A stretch of DNA of 60,000 nucleotides from Owenia fusiformis (lineage: Eukaryota > Annelida > Polychaeta > Sabellida > Oweniidae): positions 317,001-377,000 of the forward strand of contig CAIIXF020000011.1 in the NCBI GenBank assembly GCA_903813345.2, read 5' to 3'. The position numbers were made by a program, and so were the translations under genes. This document shows, in pieces, positions 1 to 11,604 of the stretch (position 1 is its first letter; every line of letters begins with the position of its first letter). Under the pieces are notes generated by a model, which saw only the letters and a program-made list of their open reading frames with translations, ran no database searches and was not told the DNA's origin.

Positions 1-328
1 AACACGTTGATGCGTACTTCATATGTTTCCATTTACTGTCGAATACTTGCCGACTTGCATTGATATAAATGTGCACAGTTTAACTCAAATCATCAATGCT
101 GGAAACGATTTATCATCTAGTCTGGTGAATCTAATGTTTCATTTTAATTTATAATTATGGTATCGGATTGAGTATGATTTTAGATGAGGCTCAAATAAAG
201 CAATAAAATTGCACGAAACCTCTTATATTTGTAGCTTCCAGCAAAAGATGGCAGCTTAAATAGCTCAAAATTGTTTTCTAAAAACTAGTTCAAGCTTTGT
301 TTGATATTGTAATACAACTATAATAATG
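1..328. other. Gene-free flank
   Basis: AT-rich sequence with no convincing coding frame or recognised repeat. It directly borders the long inverted-repeat element that follows. Confidence 0.4.
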
Positions 329-1366
329 ATAACAAATTGATTTTGTTTTGCAATATTTCGATTTATTCTTTAAATCTTTTTCAAGCAACTGAAAATTGTT
401 GCTATAATTATGACATCATAGACTAAAACAATAGAACAAATAGACCTCATCCCTTTCATACAAAGAAATCAGTACCATATGGACTCTGCATTAGATTAAT
501 ACGTATATGTACGACCAATGTGGCATATGAAAAGCAGAAAATACAACTTAGATCAGATTTGATAAAGAGGGGATATAAAAGGTAGATTCTCTTTCAAAAG
601 ATGAAATTGCAAGGAAAATCAATCAAAATCAAAATCATGTCGTACAAATATGTTTAACTTATGATGATGGTTTGCCCGATATAGGCCAAATATTGCTTAA
701 AAACATGAGAATATTACATAGTCTGACAAGATGAGAGAGGTTTTTAAAGAGTCACCCAAGGTAGCATTCAGAAAAGGTAACAGTATAGGTGACATTTTGG
801 TTAATAGAAAAACAAGTAAAATGTTTACATGTCAATCAAATGGAAAATTTAAATGTAAAGACGTAAGCAAGAAAAAAAGAGTGTGCCTTGTGTAAGTATG
901 TTAATGAATCTGATAGTTTTATGGGAAAAACTAGGGAAGCTTTCTGGTTAAAAAAACTAGGTACCCTAGCCCCCAGTGGTTTAAATATAAATTCAGGAAT
1001 GTAGAAATATAAAAATGTTTTAATATGGTTTCTATGACATTTAAGTCATAATTAATTTTAAAATCTACCTGTCTTATACCTTTATTATATAATAATTAAA
1101 TTGCTCTATTGTTTATATCTATTATGTCACAATTACAAGATTATTCTAAATTGATTTATGATGATATTCAGGTGTGCTTTATAATTAGGTTTCTATGGTA
1201 ATGCAATTTAATGAATTCTTTACCTGTAAAATACCTGTATTACATAATGGTCTATTTGTTCTATTGTTTTAGTCTATGATGTCATAATTATAGCAACAAT
1301 TTTCAGTTGCTTGAAAAAGATTTAAAGAATAAATCGAAATATTGCAGAACAAAATCAATTTGTTAT
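329..1366. mobile_element. DNA transposon-like element with ~118-bp terminal inverted repeats
   Basis: The left arm, about 329-446, begins ataacaaattgattttg and ends gaacaaatagacc. It is repeated almost base for base in reverse complement at about 1249-1366. The roughly 800 bp between the arms contains only short broken frames, so this looks like a non-autonomous copy. Both outer flanks carry a similar stretch (caacta...taataatgata, near 316-330 and 1380-1400), so the target may itself be repetitive. I could not settle a target-site duplication or the superfamily. Confidence 0.75.
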
Positions 1367-2590
1367 TTTAACATAAAAACAACTACTTTATAATAATGAT
1401 AATGTACTTTTTATGATTTTTAATGTGACTTTATAGTACCCCACCCCTGGAAAGTGGGCGTGGTCGATGTTATCATTTTGCAGCATACTGTTGAAAACGT
1501 GTTTCGATAGGAAGCGAATCAATGCATTTAAACATCTTCAATTGTTACTTGACAATATAATTCATTTATTACTAGAATATAGGACTCTACATTTTTTATA
1601 TATACGTTTTCAATTTAGTACAATGTTTTATAATGAAATCTAATAGGCTGTTTCAATTTACAAACTTTTTCTTGGATCACCCTTAGCTTTTGACAAAATG
1701 ATCTACTATATGACCAATAGCCACAAAAATAGCAGAACTGATCAACGTTTAACCCCCCCCCCCTCTACCAGATGTTTGTTTTGTATGGGGTCCGCCACAA
1801 TGCAACAAGTCCATTTTCAGTGCTTACTATCACATGAAATATAAGTCACAATGTTTCCACAATACCTGGGCAATGAGATAGTGCCATTAAGAATACATAT
1901 GCGCAGATTCAAGATCATAGTGTAAATACTTAACTACTTAATGCCAATATCTTAACAAGCCATACATCCTCAAGTCTAGAAAGCGCTTCTCACACGCCTA
2001 ACCATCGACAAGGTACAGTGACAAAATATACCGTACTACACTTTTGATGTACGATGTCACTATTCAACCGACCTGAAGCAAAGACAATGATGCAGGTGTG
2101 ATGTAGATTTAAAAAAATAATCTTTGGAATACTAGAAAGAATTCATGTTTGATTTTGTGTGTATTCGTTTAGGAAGACATTTAACTTTCTAATAACGTTA
2201 AAAGATTGGGTGGAGATTAATAAAAAATATTCAAGTAATTATTGTAATTTAAAAAATCAGAAATGTGTGTTGTCAACTCAAATGTACGCTGTCCTGTATT
2301 CATGAGATATACGTAATATTAAACAATGTAATGATTTCATTTCAAAATTCATTAAGGTTTTTATGAGTAACAAGTGATCTTTAACGAACATGTTCAAGTA
2401 TCCGTTTTGCTTTTTCATTTTATGAAAGTATTGTTGTGGTGGTGGTTAATGTGTACCCATTTGGTGTTAGCTTCCATAATTGTTCGCATTCGATTCGATT
2501 TTGCTTAATTAGTCCATGGTATTTTTAACGTATGATTTACGTATTTATTTATTTCATCATAATCACAAAATACACAAAATATCTACTACC
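1367..2590. other. Intergenic, no feature seen
   Basis: AT-rich sequence with a run of C near 1752 and no open frame resembling a protein. It lies between the TIR element and the 3' end of the LINE remnant. Confidence 0.4.
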
Positions 2591-2599
2591 AATCGCCAT

Positions 2600-5500
2600 A
2601 GGCATTCTAGGTAGTTTAAATTAGAGTAGAGGATTAATTACAATAATCATAGATTGTTATTGATGGTAATGTGAGAGTTTGGGAGGGGGAAGGGGGTGTC
2701 ACAAGATACAAATGAGAGTTACATTAATTTGATGGAAACTTATAACAGGCCTGTACAAATTGCATCACTATATTTAGCAGTTTCTCGTTGGTTCCACTTA
2801 AATTTAGTTTTGTAGTTGGTATGAAATTCGAAATAGGGATAAATATCTGTTGAATAGAGCTTTTGAATCTAGAAATGGTTTGTATTTCACGAAAAGTCTG
2901 GCTAAGCTGGTTCCAATCATTTATAAGTTTTAAAACTGGTGCTTTTGAGAGTCTCATTGAAATATTTCTTGGGCAGGAAAAGGTTAAGAAGTGTCTTAAA
3001 ATTCTAGTTGCATGATTGCGATATTGGTCAAAAAGACTATAGACACAAAAAGGGCACATCCTTTCCTACAATTTTGAACATCAGTCTTAGGTTTTTTCAT
3101 GTCTTTTATCAGTCAGCGATTTCCACTGTAAACATTTTAAAGTTTTTGAGGTATAAGAGCCATGCAGTACCCCAGCACATATAACAGCAGCTTGATAGTG
3201 GATTTTATCAAGCTTTGATAAGGCCGCCAAGGATGACGATCCGTAAATGGAGCTACAATAGTCAAAATGAGACGCCAAATATGAATTATACATGATTTCA
3301 AGATGGTGCGACTGTATTTTATTTGATATGAGCTTCAAAGGATTTAACGGTTTTAGAACTTTAGAGATAGTTCATATGGTCGTTAAAAGTTAAATTCTCA
3401 TCTAAGATGAAACCCATGTGCTTGTATGAGTGCTTTTGAGGGATCATTTCACCATCAAAGTAAAGCAGAGACATTTGAAATTTTGATTGCCAGAAGGGTG
3501 AAAGAAAGAGTATAAGGAGGTGTCATCTCATCCTTGCTGCAAGGGTATTTTACAAGTTTATACCCTTGCTTCTCTCTATTCAATTGTTGGGCTTGAGCAA
3601 ACAAACTGGACATTAAACAATATAAGCCTACACCACATACCCTAAGAGAACTACTACACACAGTGTACAAGGGTAATTAAAATCCTGTTGAATGGGCCAC
3701 AAAGCTGTCTTTATACTATAGTGGTATGCCCTTACATATCTTATGACTTAGAAGTTTGTAATCTTTACCACAAAAATCATAGGATCTATAAAAATATTAG
3801 CTGAAGAATAAAACATCATCCGTAGAACATTCTATAGTATGTCCAAAATTAAAATATTTAACAATTTCACGAAAAAGAAAAAGAATACTGCAAAAATAAG
3901 GTGGTTTGAAGAGACACAAATGGTAAGATTATTCATAAGTTCCAGGAAATGAGACATGTAATTGGACAATTTGCACAACGCATATTCTGCGTTGACCACT
4001 AGGAAACTCAGCTTATATAAGGCCCTAAGAATGAAACTACCTGGGCTTGAGTGAAGGGCTGAATTTAAGCATAAATGAAGTCCTTTGAAGAAGGATGGTG
4101 TCATCTACATAGATAAAGGTTTTCGAGGTAAGAGTGTCAGGGAGGTTATTTATGTATATCAGAAGCATCAGGGGTCTGATTATGGACCCCTGGGGACACC
4201 GAAGTTAATGAAGTGGTCAGGAGAAAAGTGTATGTGTGATCATCTACAGTGACACAGACTTTTCGATTTTCTAAGTAAGAAGTGCAAAGATCGGATAATT
4301 AACCTTGAATTCCATATGATTTCATCTTGTGAATGAGTAAGTTATGCGGTACATTATCAAAAGTAGTCGCCACGTCTAAATAAACAGAATTTACACAGTT
4401 CCCTATTTCCATTTCGTTAAAGATATAGTCAGTTATTGCTAAAAGTTGTAGCTCGGTGTTGTGTCCTGGAAGAAATCATTTTCAAGTAGATGCTTTAGAA
4501 TGCGATTATGCCCAACTTTTTCAAAAATTTGGGAAAATGTACTAAGCAAAATCACATTCTCAACTTTTCAGTTACATTCTCAACTAACCCCCCTTAGGTC
4601 GGTAATACGTCATTTATACCTTAGGCCTAAGGTTATTGTATTGAAGTTTTCCATGATAAGACCTTAGGCCTAAGGTCAGCTGTATGACTTAACCATTCAT
4701 TATTGAGACCTTAGGCCTAAGGTCATGTAAACGGTATATATATCGCCGAGACCTTAGGCGTAAGGTCGGGTGTATAAGGAAACCATTCATTGATTAGACC
4801 TTAGGCCTAAGGTCATGTGAACGGTATATATATCGACGAGACCTTAGGCGTAAGGTCGGGTGTATAAGGAAACCATTCATTGATTAGACCTTAGGCCTAA
4901 GGTCATGTTAATCACAAAACTGTATATTGACGAGACCTTAGGCCTAAGGTCGAGTGTATAAGGAAACTATTCATTAATGAGACCTTAGTCCTAAGGTCAG
5001 TTAATTTGCAATTAAAATGTTATATCGATAATTATGAGACTTTAGGTTTGAGGTCAGTTGTATTAGAAAACCATTCATTGATGACACGCAGTGCCTTACA
5101 TCAGTTAAATTACGAATTACAGTATATATCGACGGGACCTTAGGACTAAGGTCCGGTACATAGGGAAATCATTTATGAATGAGACCTTTAGCCTAAGATC
5201 AGTAAATTAACAATATTTGATATATATTAATGGGACCTTAGGCCCAAGGTCTGTTATAAAAGGATACCATTTATTAATGGAACCTTAGGCCTAAGGTCTG
5301 ACTAATGAATGGTTCTTTATACACCCAACCTTAGGCATAAGGTGTCTTTGTTAGCTGACCTTAAGCCTAAGGTGACATTAATACATGGTTTCCTAATACA
5401 CTCGACCTTAGGGCTAAGGTCTCGTCGATAGAACGTTTCGTGATTTGCAAGACCTTAGGCCTAAGGTCTTATCAATGAACGGTGTTCTTATACACTCTAC

Positions 5501-7256
5501 CTTAGGCCTAAGGTCTCGTCAATATTCCTTTTCGTGATTTGCATGACCTTAGGCCTAAGGTCTCATTAATGAATGGTTTGTCATATACCTTCAATATACC
5601 TGGCCTTAGGCCTAAGGTATAAATGACATATTGCAGACCTTAGGGGGGTTAGTTGAGAATGTAACTGAAAAAAGTTGAGAATGTGATCAAAGTAATTGGT
5701 CTATAATTCTCAACTTGTAATCTGTCAGACTTCTTATAAAGAGAAATGTTTCCAAGTTTCCAGAAACTGGGAAATTGGCCACATGCAAAAATTATATTAA
5801 ACAATTTTGATAACTGGAAGGATAATGCTTCCTGGGCTATTTTTGTCATTCTGTTATTAATTTTGTCAAATCCACAAGCTTTATCACGATCAAGGGACTG
5901 GATTGTTTGATGAATTTCATCTGGATTGGTAGATAAATGGTCAATTGATATTCCAGTTCTATTTGGAAAATGTAGAAGTGCATCGTTATCCACTTGTTTT
6001 AATTTATGATATTTTGAAGAAAAAAAGTTAAGGAAGCACTCAGCTTTTTCACCCTCATTTGCAGCTATGTGATCTGAAAAATTGCACTTCAAACTAGGGA
6101 GTAAGGCATGAACAGTTCTGGATAGAAAAGAATTGACTTTGTTCCAGTATTGTTTTCCTTTACAGGTTGATTCATTTATCTGTTTTACAATATTTTCCTG
6201 GTAATTTAATTTTGCCTGTTTTATTAAGGATTTGACCTTTTCAGCTTGAGCAGTGTAGTTGTCAAAAATAGTTGTGTCATTTTTTGATTTGGTTTACCGA
6301 TAAAGTCTTTCTTTCTTATTGATTTCGCATTTAATTTTTGAGTTCATCCAAGGTTGATCATTTGCATTTGTAATTGTTGTTTTTTGAGGAATGTATTTTG
6401 AAATATGTCAAAAATATGACATGAAATGCTTTCAGTTGTAACATTAATATCTCTATTACTTTGGCCTGGTCATATTTTCAAATAGTTTTCTTCAATTTGT
6501 GTCTCTTACTGAGTTTTAATGGAAGAGTGGTCAAAAAAGTAGAGTGGTCAGTATTACCAATAGGGTCAGAAACAACCAATTCCCTAATGAGAAAAGGCTT
6601 GTTTGTAATAGAAAGGTCAATGCAGGTTCTTGAGCTTCTTGTTATTCTGGTAGGCTCTTTTACTAATTGGATGAGATTTAAGTTTGATAAAATAGAGTCA
6701 AGTTTATTGTCTCTCGAGTCAGTAGTACCTCAAGGCCACCATTTTTGATGTTTGGAATTAAAGTCACCGTTTATAATTAGGTGTTCACATTTTATCTTGG
6801 ATGCTTTGGAGAGATTTTCCCTTAGGTGGTCAAAATAAGCATTTTCCTCATTTACATTCATACTAGGAGAGCGATAATGTACACCAAATAGTATTGAAGT
6901 ATTTCTGATTTTGATATTGACCCAAAGACTGTTTTAGTATTTAAATCTGGCATGGGAAAGTAGGTAAGGTCAGATTTAATGTATATCATGAGCCCTCTAC
7001 CCCATTGATAAAAAAGGGGAGAGTGATAGTCAGGAAGTAAATAGTTTTCAGAAATAATCTTGTCATTCAAATTGCCTACTTCACAGAGTCCAGCTACCGC
7101 TACCCCATGTTTTCTTAATCGATGTTTAAAACTTTCAAACCTGATACCTTCCCCACTGCTTATGCTGTTAATGTTTGAGAAAAGGAACTTGAGATCATGC
7201 TGCATGGTACATGTAGAGTGAGGACCAGGATGAGTTTCAATGTCACCGGCCTGCAA
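2600..7256 (-). pseudogene. Non-LTR retrotransposon (CR1/L2-like clade), decayed, interrupted by a fold-back element
   Basis: Read on the minus strand, this holds an APE-type endonuclease followed by a reverse transcriptase, as in LINEs that replicate by target-primed reverse transcription. At 6858-7256 the frame starts MQAGDIETHPGP and runs into endonuclease sequence (FLFSNINS, AGLCEVG). Later endonuclease motifs are NGDFNS (about 6753-6770) and GNTDHS (6541-6558). RT motifs include DKACGFDKI and YRPITL (about 5695-5890), FEKVGHNRILKHLL (about 4485-4530) and the catalytic YVDDT (4098-4112). C-terminal LINE motifs are HFDYCSSIYGSS (3087-3338) and LKLINDWNQL (2724-3059). Several frameshifts and stops break the frame, so it is dead. 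A 1.14-kb element splits the RT. The 3' boundary near 2600 is approximate. The clade is an inference from motif style. Confidence 0.85.
4551..5687. mobile_element. Fold-back element made of regularly spaced 18-bp palindromes, flanked by CAAA target duplication
   Basis: Terminal inverted repeats of about 48 bp begin atcacattctcaac; the right arm differs by a 2-nt indel. They are flanked by the direct 4-bp duplication caaa (4547-4550 and 5688-5691). The interior holds about 22 copies of the palindrome GACCTTAGGCCTAAGGTC, perfect or with one to three changes. In the left half they sit at 4660, 4707, 4750, 4797, 4840, 4887, 4934 and 4981, a step of 43-47 bp. Spacers in the left half (for example gtgtataaggaaaccattca) recur in reverse complement in the right half, so the whole element is one large inverted repeat centred near 5290. 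Each TIR ends in a half palindrome. No coding capacity is seen. Excising it with one CAAA restores the RT frame of the host LINE. Confidence 0.9.
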
Positions 7257-7516
7257 GATTAAATCACTTTGGTCAAATGCGAAGACAGGATTTTATTTTT
7301 AGTTTTGCTTCGATCATAGCTTGACAAATAGTAATTCAATTTTAAATGTTCATTAATAAATGAGAGCCATACTTTCATTAATTAAAGTAAGAAATAAATC
7401 TTCGTAATGGATGAGTGACATCATTCGAGACGATTCCATGCAGCAGGGCGAGATTGTGAATTAAACAAAATTAAAGGAACTCATTTATTTTTTATTTCAT
7501 TGAATGTCTTTATTTC
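7257..7516. other. Probable LINE 5' region or intergenic
   Basis: No coding frame. It may include the 5' untranslated part of the minus-strand LINE. Nothing else is recognised. Confidence 0.3.
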
Positions 7517-8520
7517 ATGGTGTATCCCAAACGCTCCTACATGCACGACGGAGCGTTTCATTCAATCGAAAACGCTGCGGAGTGAAATAAAATGGCGGCT
7601 AATTAAGATCCCTCGGTGGCCGTAAATATTGTTTTACTCGTTTCTCTTACATATCGAACGTTATGGTGGCATATTATGGACCACTGGATGAACAATACCC
7701 TGAGCAAAGATCTTATTTATTCAACTTCTGATGCTAAACTGTTATTTGCTTGATTAAAGCTCCATAGTTTAGATCAAACGAATCTGAAATTGACGAATTA
7801 AGCATAAATTACGAATTAAAGTAGTATTTATATGAAAACGTCAATCTTTCTGTTAACGTAGTAAATCACAAACTCGTATATTCTTACTTGTTGAAATTCC
7901 AGTTCAATTCTATTACTTGTTCTCAAGAAATCGCTTGTTTTCCTCGGATCGACGCTCCGTTGATCGATTGTGGACACAATTTAAAAACGCTCGTACCATT
8001 TTATTTTGATATTATTTTCAGATTATTAGAGAAGATTAAGGAATCGAACATATCTCTCCAAAACGTGTTGCACTTGTTGGGCAAATTGAAATTTCCAAAT
8101 CTGGTGGTGCTACACGTCTTACACGTGCCGACTTAAGCTTACATTAGATGATGTTATGCCTACATGTGTGCTAAAGCATAAAACTTTAGCACACAATTGA
8201 AAAAATAACAAAACGCGTATACATAAATTAATCGTTCTTCTTTTGATGCCAAGTGACAGAAAAGATTTTATGAATTGTGATAACTATACTGTTTTATACA
8301 GCTCTTTCGAATAGATTCAAATGTCATAATGCAGCCGCCAAGTATAACATGAATATATATCACACCCATCGAATGGTTTACACGAATTAAGTTACACATT
8401 CCTCACGACGAAATCGTTCGACGGCTGATAATTTTTGCCCGCCTTTTTCAAACTCTAGAGCGTTTCGTCAGTAATGAAACGCTCCGTCGTGCATGTAAGA
8501 GCGTTTGGGTTATACACCGT
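7517..8520. mobile_element. ~1-kb TIR element (copy A, both ends present)
   Basis: The left end at 7519-7562 (ggtgtatcccaaacgctc..., then gcacgacggagcgtttcatt) is matched in reverse complement at 8473-8518. Weaker similarity continues inward through a second acgct-rich block on each side. The internal frame at 7888-8136 is shared with the second copy at 21437-21682 but resembles no protein I know. The right end also lies inside the duplicated block (22019-22064). The left end is missing there because the duplication boundary falls within this element. Confidence 0.65.
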
Positions 8521-8829
8521 GTATTTTATCATCTGTTTTTACGTACGTGTAGTTCGAGTGCAAGGAACCAATTCTTTCTTACCAACTTCTACTTTTTTGT
8601 TTTTTTCTGATTTTTACTGGACAACCCTTTATAAATGTACAACATATCGGATTGATCTCATAAGTCCCACCCCAACAAGGATTGAAAAAATGTCATACAA
8701 TGACTCGTCTCTTGAAATGAAAAAGTCGTTTCTGAAAAGGAAATGACACATATACTTATTATGAACTATCTTCTAAAATTCCCACAGTTATACCATTACG
8801 GTAGTACGGAATGAGATAAATGTTCGCCA

Positions 8830-9020
8830 ATGCATATTTTACAACAAAAACAAAGCACAAAAGTTAGGGTTCATGTTGTCAGAAAGCACTCATAGGGGTC
8901 ATGCTTTCTATGACCAGATATAATATATATATATTCTATAATCAGTGTTATCGTTCTTACATGCCTCGAAAGAGATCCAAATCTTTTAAGATCAAGGGAT
9001 ATTTTCTCATAACTTTGTAG
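8830..9020 (+). pseudogene. Broken zinc-binding-like ORF of a dispersed repeat (copy A)
   Basis: The forward frame reads RQCIFYNKNKAQKLGF then MLSESTHRGHAFYDQI and stops. A deletion has removed the acidic segment present in copy B, and YRSYMPRKRSK follows in another frame. The C-plus-CYxxCY layout hints at a zinc-binding module of transposon-derived proteins, which is only a suggestion. Confidence 0.4.
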
Positions 9021-9039
9021 TACAATATCCTAGATGCGA

Positions 9040-9560
9040 GTAGAAATTATCTTGATTTACATCATTCAATATTCGAAATTCAGTCAAAGTGATGTCATAT
9101 TTGGAATCTACATTTAAAATTACATCTATAAAATGTGGTTTCAAAGAGAGTTTATCAACCTTGAAATTTTAATTTTCTTTGAAAGTGTGATTTCTAGGTC
9201 GGGGAGATTTCCCATAGACCCCATGCTGTAAAACCACAAAAAGTGATATTTACTTTAACTGGACATATTTTGATTTGTATAACTATCAGATACATAAGGG
9301 CACTATGAAAAGTGAACCGATAAAACTGATGAATATTAAAGTTAAAGGGAATTTTTCAATACCCTGCCTTGTTATTTCCCCCCGAATCAGCCACCTAGTG
9401 GCGAAACTGGTAACTACCTACTCGCATATGGGTAATTGAGAAGGATATCTTAACAGATGGCAGAACTAAGCGATTGACAGATATTTCGGGCGAGTTTAAG
9501 ACTCTATTTTCATGTAACTCTTCGACACATTCAATTTGTTGCTGTGCTTTTCCCATTTCC
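9040..9560. repeat. Dispersed repeat segment (three copies in window)
   Basis: This segment (tggacatattttgatttgta, agatacataa, ccacctagtggcgaaactgg) recurs in copy B at about 22600-23170. A diverged third copy lies in reverse complement at about 39355-39720, outside the duplication. It is therefore a dispersed repeat family and not only part of the segmental duplication. Confidence 0.6.
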
Positions 9561-10768
9561 ACTTAAGTGGGTACATATTTTTTGATTTCAAAATTCCGAG
9601 TTTTTATTTATAAAAACAGTATGATATCAGTAAATATAATATATATTTCTATTTGTCACTGCAATGCATTCGATCGATTCTTTGTTTACATGATTGCCGA
9701 CATTTCACGTATTTATCACGGCTATACAAAAATAGTACGCGGGACATATGTAGGTATCTAAATATAAGGTTAAATATCACTGCGCATATATCATGTCACC
9801 AACTCCTTAATTAGATGTTCTAGAAATGTCATACCATGGACTAAATTGCCAAAGTGTAACAACATTAGCCGCAATTTGATGTATACACATTGTGAAATAA
9901 TAGATTGGAGATGAAAAGGAAATTTTGTTACTTTTACATTTAAATCCATATCTCTGAATCAAGATTATTTAATCCAATTGGCCTGGATGATGACAAAAAA
10001 ACAGAAAATAACCAGAACAATGTTGTTTATAAGTGAGAAAATGCTCATCTCGTTTTGACATAGTTTCTGTTGTTTGGCATGAAGTCATAATACTAAATAA
10101 TATCTAATCCAACTAAAAAACAAGGAATTTGGAGAAGAACATAATTCCTTGCTAACTTTGCAAGTATGAGGGCCTGTAATGAGGTTTTTTATCTTATTAT
10201 GTAGTAGTGAACAATTTGAAACAAAATGCATGATTGTAAATAGTACGCCGACAGTATATTTCTTTAAAAATTGCATGTCGTCCGATGTGTACTATGAACT
10301 GTTCTCCATCGTATTATATAAAATTACAATTATTGGATACCATTGTCGTGTACAGTAGTAATTGTTCATATTAGTCTTGATTGGCGTTTTATATTTTATG
10401 TTTTATACTCATTAAAAGTATTCGTTGTTTAAACGTCAGACTGTTTTTTGTCACTAGAGTACGGTATCTAGTAAATTTTGGGCTTTTTATACAAAGCTTG
10501 GTGTTGTTGGCCATGTTGTGAACTCTCCTTTCCTACATCAGGCATTGACTGAAAAACAATATCGAAGTGCAATTTAATATAGTTTGTTATCTTAACTACA
10601 TCATTATATGTTTTACGATTCATTAATTAGTATGCACTTTCATTTACATTGAGCTCTGTTTAAAGGCATACATTATAACAGCTGGTCTCACTGCACGCCC
10701 TTGTACAATTCTACTTGGGAAGGTGTTTTTTCATATAGAAGGGGGTCACAGAGTAGATTATAGAATAT

Positions 10769-11604
10769 TCATTTAGTATTGCATAATGTTTTACTACATG
10801 TCATGGTGTTATATTTACCATTTTCTCTATATGTGATAGTGAATAATCGTCCATTGGAATCCCCAACTAGTAGCTGCCCATCTTGGTTAATACAAACAGC
10901 CCTTGGGTTGTTCACGCCATCACTCTCTATTAGGAGGTATCTCACGAATTTGCCATCAGGGGTGAGTAGTTGTACTCTTTTGTTGTCGAAGTCTGCCACC
11001 ACTATGTAGTCCTCATTGTCTGTGTCGACACCACGTGGATGTTTCAACTGGTCCTCCCCTGATCCTTGTGTACCATAACTGAAGAGTATATTGCCAGTCT
11101 GGTCCAATCCCGCTATAGAATGTCCGTAACGGTCACTTACTATAACTACTCCTTTGCTGTTCGTTGTCACATAGTAAGGACCGCTAAACGTACCAGAAGC
11201 AGAGAGTGGTGTTGCATTCCCTGTATCTTGTTCAACAATATACACATTGTCTGTGTAATCATCGCAGACAACCAACTGACCAGTAGATAGTGTAGTAATA
11301 CCAAGTAGTTGATATGAAGACCCTGCAACTGTTATGTTGCGTATATGATTGCCGTCTGCTGTGTAGAAGTAGATCGTGCTAGACACATCAGTGAATCCCA
11401 GTTGACCATCACTTGTAACTGTAACACGCTTGAATGTTTTGCCGATATCTTTGATGAGACTATAATCACTGCCATATATCTTTGTGTTGGTGTCACCTGT
11501 TACCACAATATGTCCACTTGATGTTACTGCAAGATCCCGTATTTCGGTTGACAGCAGCTGTCTCTTTGCAACAATTGGGTTACTTTTTAGTATTCCAACG
11601 GTTA
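10769..11604 (-). CDS. NHL-repeat terminal exon, copy A
   Basis: Acceptor TTGCAG precedes the phase-1 start, so the ATG further upstream at 11629 is intronic. It encodes about 278 residues of NHL-type blades, for example [20 protein letters not shown] followed by [15 protein letters not shown]. Blade-like repeats recur along the exon, consistent with a six-bladed propeller. It ends with a stop at 10769-10771, two codons shorter than copy B and with a different C-terminal tail. Confidence 0.85.

Noticed and set aside
4590-5650. CRISPR-like array (regular palindromic repeats with spacers)
   Set aside because: The host is a eukaryote, the spacers are themselves repeated and mirror-symmetric, and the array sits between TIRs with a target-site duplication inside a LINE. 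It is a fold-back transposable element.
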